DNA of 8,943 bases, taken from Methylococcaceae bacterium (GTDB lineage Bacteria; Pseudomonadota; Gammaproteobacteria; Methylococcales; Methylomonadaceae). The position numbers and the translations under genes are program-made. Of this stretch, positions 6,473 through 8,943 are shown one piece after another. A model generated the notes under the pieces. The model ran no database searches and was not told where the DNA came from. It saw only the letters and a program-made list of their open reading frames with translations. Positions within the stretch are counted from its first letter, which is position 1. Every line of letters begins with the position of its first letter. The stretch lies in assembly GCA_021647145.1 (NCBI GenBank), contig JAKIVF010000131.1, forward strand, positions 1 to 8,943, written 5' to 3'.

Positions 6473-7066
6473 TTATCTTTTCATTTTAACCGTCACATCA
6501 GACGAATCACCCAGTTTTTTTGCAAGATTAGTCAATCCATCTGTAAAAATACCTGTCACAGCTTTATCTGCCGCTTCTTCGTTTAACTCAGCCGGTGGGT
6601 TATTGTTTACATAACCACGATAATAAGTCGCTACCCAAGTGACATCTGATTTATCGCCTTTAGGTTTTACAGTAATAGTTGCTTGATAATTTTCAACAGG
6701 AACAACAGGAATATCTTCATCTTTGCCTGCATGTTGAATAGTTTTAACCGTACTCATATCCGTAATCTTATATTTATACGACATCTTATCAGCATCATAC
6801 TTTTTTAATTCTTCAGTAATTGTTCCACCGTCTTTTAAAGTGATAACTCGACTTGAACCTTTATCATTCCCCTTATCAGCTTTTGTACTCTCAACGACTG
6901 GAAGCCAAGACATATCATCAAAATCTTTAATAATATCCCACACTTTTTCTGCAGGTGCATCAATAGAAATTGATACTGTTAACTTACCTCTTACTGGTCC
7001 ATGAGCATTAGAAACTCCCGTAAAAAATAATAAAGCCAACGAAACAAATATCCACACTTTTTTCAT
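6473..7066 (-). CDS. Periplasmic MxaD-like SRPBCC protein
   Basis: 197 residues with a signal peptide cleaved probably after SNA (residue 21), leaving HGP at the mature N-terminus. The rest is an SRPBCC/START-like fold: VSISIDAPAEKVWDIIKDFDDMSWLP (about 31-56), then GNDKGSSRVITLKDGG, EELKKYDADKMSYKYKI, and YYRGYVNNNPPAELNEEAADKAVTGIF. These blocks match the MxaD-type proteins of methylotrophs; MxaD is a periplasmic protein reported to help electron transfer between methanol dehydrogenase and its cytochrome. No mxaF/xoxF is in the window, so the link to methanol oxidation is inferred. The ribosome binding site AGGAAG (7071-7076) supports the start. The next gene on the strand is the YVTN beta-propeller. 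Confidence 0.8.
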   Translation of the reverse strand: MKKVWIFVSLALLFFTGVSNAHGPVRGKLTVSISIDAPAEKVWDIIKDFDDMSWLPVVESTKADKGNDKGSSRVITLKDGGTITEELKKYDADKMSYKYKITDMSTVKTIQHAGKDEDIPVVPVENYQATITVKPKGDKSDVTWVATYYRGYVNNNPPAELNEEAADKAVTGIFTDGLTNLAKKLGDSSDVTVKMKR

Positions 7067-7307
7067 ATTACTTCCTAAACATATTTTAAGTTAAAATTAA
7101 AAAGCCCTTTATATTGAAGAACACTTCATTAAAGATAATTATCCTTTACTAATTAGAATCAGCTTTTATCAAATATTCTTGAACATACAGCTAAGGCTAA
7201 TTATAAGGTAATTTTACAAGACTAGAATACAAATTTATTAATAGATTGCTATTTATTTAAGAATTAAAACACATGCATAGTACACACATATCATTGTCAC
7301 TTTGGAG
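7067..7307 (-). other. AT-rich intergenic region upstream of the MxaD-like gene
   Basis: 241 bases with no gene. On the minus strand TATAAT at 7200-7205 is a candidate -10 for the MxaD-like gene, but no convincing -35 stands 16-18 bp upstream. GATAATTATC (7134-7143) is a 10-bp palindrome inside AAAG...CTTT. A small hairpin TGAAG-AACA-CTTCA is at 7115-7128. No clear T-tailed terminator follows the SPOR gene. Confidence 0.4.
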
Positions 7308-8153
7308 TTATAACGCTTTTAAAATATTTTCACAACTAACTATTATTTGGTTCTCAGATAAGGAAACTACATTCTTAAAATTTTTATCTATCGTTGAAAT
7401 GTCAGCATACAAGACTGTCTTAGTTTCGTAAATAGGTATGATTTTAGATTCAATTTTTTCCTTTGCATATTTTTCTACTAATCTTTGCGCAGGCTCTTTC
7501 TTATCATACAACCCCAAAGAGATTCCCCCTTTATATTCCCCAGAATTAAACAGCCATGCATCCGCTATCTTTAACTCTTTAATTCTTTTCATATTTTCAA
7601 TAGAATTCTCAACACTTTCAGCATTAGGATAATACACCATATAATGCCTGAAAATTTCTATTTCTTTATTAAATGGCTTTGTAAAGGCAGGATCAATTGA
7701 ATTCATTTCTGTCCACTTTTTAAAAGCGTTTTCACTTTTAAATGGACCGACTTGAAAGCAATAAACTTCCTTGAGTGGTTCCTTTTTGGCATTTATTTCA
7801 GCATCTTCTGCCTTTTTATTTAACTGTGCATCATCTATCTTTATATTTAATTTTTTATCTTTTATCTCAGTATTAGCTGTCTTTGTTTTTAATTTAGTAT
7901 CATTTTGACCAGCCGTTGTTTTATTTGTGGAAGTTTTTGAAGCCAATACTGGTGACAACTTTTTGTCCCCTTTCTTTTTAGTATTGGTTACACTTTTTTT
8001 CTCTTTTTCTTTAGGCACTTCACTTTGCAATAAAATTTGTTTAGGAGCATTAGGGTCGGTTTGATAATTAGAAGAAAGTGAGTTTTCTGAATTACATTCC
8101 CATAAAAAGAAAATAATATTTACCAACAGAGCTAGTAAAACAAGAATCTTCAT
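7308..8153 (-). CDS. SPOR-domain inner membrane protein downstream of coaX
   Basis: 281 residues. One N-terminal membrane segment (LVLLALLVNIIFFLW, about 4-18), then a low-complexity Lys/Thr/Asp linker (about 22-128), then a SPOR-like region: VYCFQVGPFKSENAFKKW (130-147), Y-M-V-Y-Y, KELKIADAWLF and GGISLGLYDKKEPAQRLVEKY (209-229). SPOR domains bind denuded glycan of septal peptidoglycan, so the protein likely sits in the inner membrane with its C-terminus in the periplasm. The start codon overlaps the coaX stop (ATGA, 8150-8153), so translation is coupled; coaX followed by a SPOR gene is a familiar gammaproteobacterial order. About 50 residues follow the core. The linker contains degenerate repeats of about 10 residues (x-x-A-E-I-N-x-K-K). 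Confidence 0.85.
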   Translation of the reverse strand: MKILVLLALLVNIIFFLWECNSENSLSSNYQTDPNAPKQILLQSEVPKEKEKKSVTNTKKKGDKKLSPVLASKTSTNKTTAGQNDTKLKTKTANTEIKDKKLNIKIDDAQLNKKAEDAEINAKKEPLKEVYCFQVGPFKSENAFKKWTEMNSIDPAFTKPFNKEIEIFRHYMVYYPNAESVENSIENMKRIKELKIADAWLFNSGEYKGGISLGLYDKKEPAQRLVEKYAKEKIESKIIPIYETKTVLYADISTIDKNFKNVVSLSENQIIVSCENILKAL

Positions 8154-8617
8154 ACTACATTTTCTCCACTACAATACAAAGATAAGCCTTTTAGAACAAA
8201 ATCAGGTTCAACAATTGATTTAAGATCAAGATACGTGGCAAGCAATTCAGCATCGCCCCCCGTTAAAATAAGTGTGTCACACATACAAAGATTTTTAATA
8301 GATTTTTCAATTAATCCTGTTGCTGCATACAATATACCAGAAAAAATAGCCGATTCAGTTGCGTTGGAAAGCCCAACAGGGTATTTCTGTTCAATAAATG
8401 ATAAGTTTTCTGTCCCTTGAAATAATGATTGCTTCATTAACTGCACCCCAGGACTAATTAACCCGCCTAAATGATGCCCGCCTTTATCCAGACTATCAAT
8501 TGTTATTGCCGTTCCACAACCAACTATACAGTTATTTCCAGGATAATAATGCCTTAAAGCAATGAGTCCCATCCACCGATCAACCCCTAACTTTTCAGGT
8601 TGTGAATAAGCATTTGT
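8150..8617 (-). pseudogene. coaX: Type III pantothenate kinase, N-terminal third missing
   Basis: CoaX phosphorylates pantothenate in the first step of coenzyme A synthesis. The recognisable part runs from TNAYSQPEKLGVDRWMGL to the stop: LGVDRW (carrying the catalytic Asp of the family), IVGCGTAITID (phosphate/cation loop), GGHHLGGLISPGVQLM, and TGGDAELLA near the C-terminus. Family members are about 245 residues; about 156 are here. The N-terminal D-x-G-N phosphate loop domain is absent: upstream the frame hits TAA at 8642-8644 without a start codon, and that DNA encodes a different gene on the other strand. An ATG at 8572 is internal, not the true start. The Asp common before GTA in family members (D-x-G-T-A) reads Gly here. 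Whether the damage is real or an assembly artefact is unresolved. Confidence 0.85.
8605..8617. other. Junction of two truncated genes
   Basis: On the minus strand these 13 bases encode the CoaX residues T-N-A-Y; on the plus strand they belong to the Nfu residues N-K-H-L. Each protein pattern is good on one side and lost on the other, so the breakpoint lies here or within about 15 bases, with a short stretch compatible with both genes. Confidence 0.65.
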
Positions 8618-8943
8618 TAGGAGTTGGAGATTCTGCCGAGTTTAGCTCAATGGCAGAAGCAAAAGGGTATTCACCACTCGCTGAAGAACTGTTTAATCTA
8701 CCTTTTGTTAAAGCGGTTTTCATTGCTTCAAATTTTGTAACAATTACAAAAACGGACAATCTTTCTTGGGATTTCATCACGATGGAATTACGTGAGTTCA
8801 TTAAAAACTGGTTAGGTGACGCAAAGGAAGTGTTGATTAAGATGCCTCCCAAAAATGTTACTACTGAAGAAACTGCTTCTGCACCAGTGAAGGAATTTGC
8901 GGAATCAGAATATGATGATGCCATACGCGCATTATTGGATGAA
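8605..8943 (+). CDS. NifU/Nfu-type Fe-S scaffold, fragment lacking both ends
   Basis: Nfu proteins carry and deliver iron-sulfur clusters. The plus-strand frame from 8605 reads NKHLLGVGDSAEFSSM, SPLAEELFNLPFVKAVFIAS, NFVTITKTDNLSWDF, MELREFIKNWL, and ends EYDDAIRALLDE at the window edge. This is the Nfu N-terminal domain followed by the helix leading to the C-terminal CxxC domain, which is cut off by the window. The usual start, with a TPNP motif before the KF-x-x-NK strand, is missing: the open frame begins at 8566 inside coaX sequence and has no ATG before 8650. The sequence is closer, from memory, to Bacteroidota NifU-family proteins than to gammaproteobacterial NfuA. Confidence 0.8.

Noticed and set aside
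7134..7143. GATAATTATC as a Fur box
   Set aside because: Only 10 bp of a 19-bp site, in very AT-rich DNA where such matches are common by chance.
7438..7632. Plus-strand 64-residue frame
   Set aside because: Antisense to the SPOR-domain gene, with no recognisable protein pattern.
8235..8420. Plus-strand 61-residue frame
   Set aside because: Antisense to conserved CoaX motifs.
8150..8572. CoaX as a complete 140-residue gene from ATG at 8572
   Set aside because: Conserved CoaX residues LGVDRW lie just upstream of that ATG, so it is internal and the gene is truncated.
8595..8924. Minus-strand 109-residue frame
   Set aside because: Antisense to the well-supported Nfu reading frame; its sequence is low in meaning and rich in Ser.

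Overview
This is an AT-rich window that reads as a chromosomal region of an aquatic gammaproteobacterium, probably a methylotroph or a relative. The evidence is a gammaproteobacterial-type tmRNA (tag ANDENYSVALAA), a coaX gene followed by a SPOR-domain gene with an ATGA overlap, and a secreted MxaD-like SRPBCC protein next to a secreted YVTN beta-propeller; these last two families are commonly seen near PQQ/methanol oxidation genes. No tool was run, so the taxonomy is inference from protein patterns.

Left edge (1-618) is the end of an integrated element. A phage-type tyrosine integrase starts just beyond the 3' end of ssrA and is transcribed away from it, the usual layout of islands inserted in tmRNA genes. 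The integrase keeps only about 68 residues: an insertion sequence, whose transposase N-terminus runs off the window, interrupts it. Between integrase and ssrA lie two sets of short repeats, including three TAGGAT copies exactly 10 bp apart. The ssrA gene (619-995, minus) has a clear promoter and terminator.

The centre (1107-4401, minus) holds two overlapping genes for large P-loop GTPases, each with a hydrophobic segment near the C-terminus, which look like a dynamin-like or related membrane GTPase pair. They diverge from a small lipoprotein gene (4539-4967, plus) whose probable promoter overlaps a perfect 18-bp palindrome.

The right half (5066-8153, minus) holds, in transcription order, the SPOR-domain membrane protein, the MxaD-like periplasmic protein, the YVTN beta-propeller protein and a 95-residue protein of unknown function. 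The last three may form a transcription unit.

The far right end is abnormal. A type III pantothenate kinase (minus) loses its N-terminal third at about 8605-8620, and at the same point a plus-strand NifU/Nfu-type iron-sulfur scaffold gene begins without its own N-terminus. The Nfu fragment looks like the Bacteroidota version. The two truncated genes meet head to head over a few shared bases, which suggests a chimeric assembly join or, less likely, a real rearrangement.
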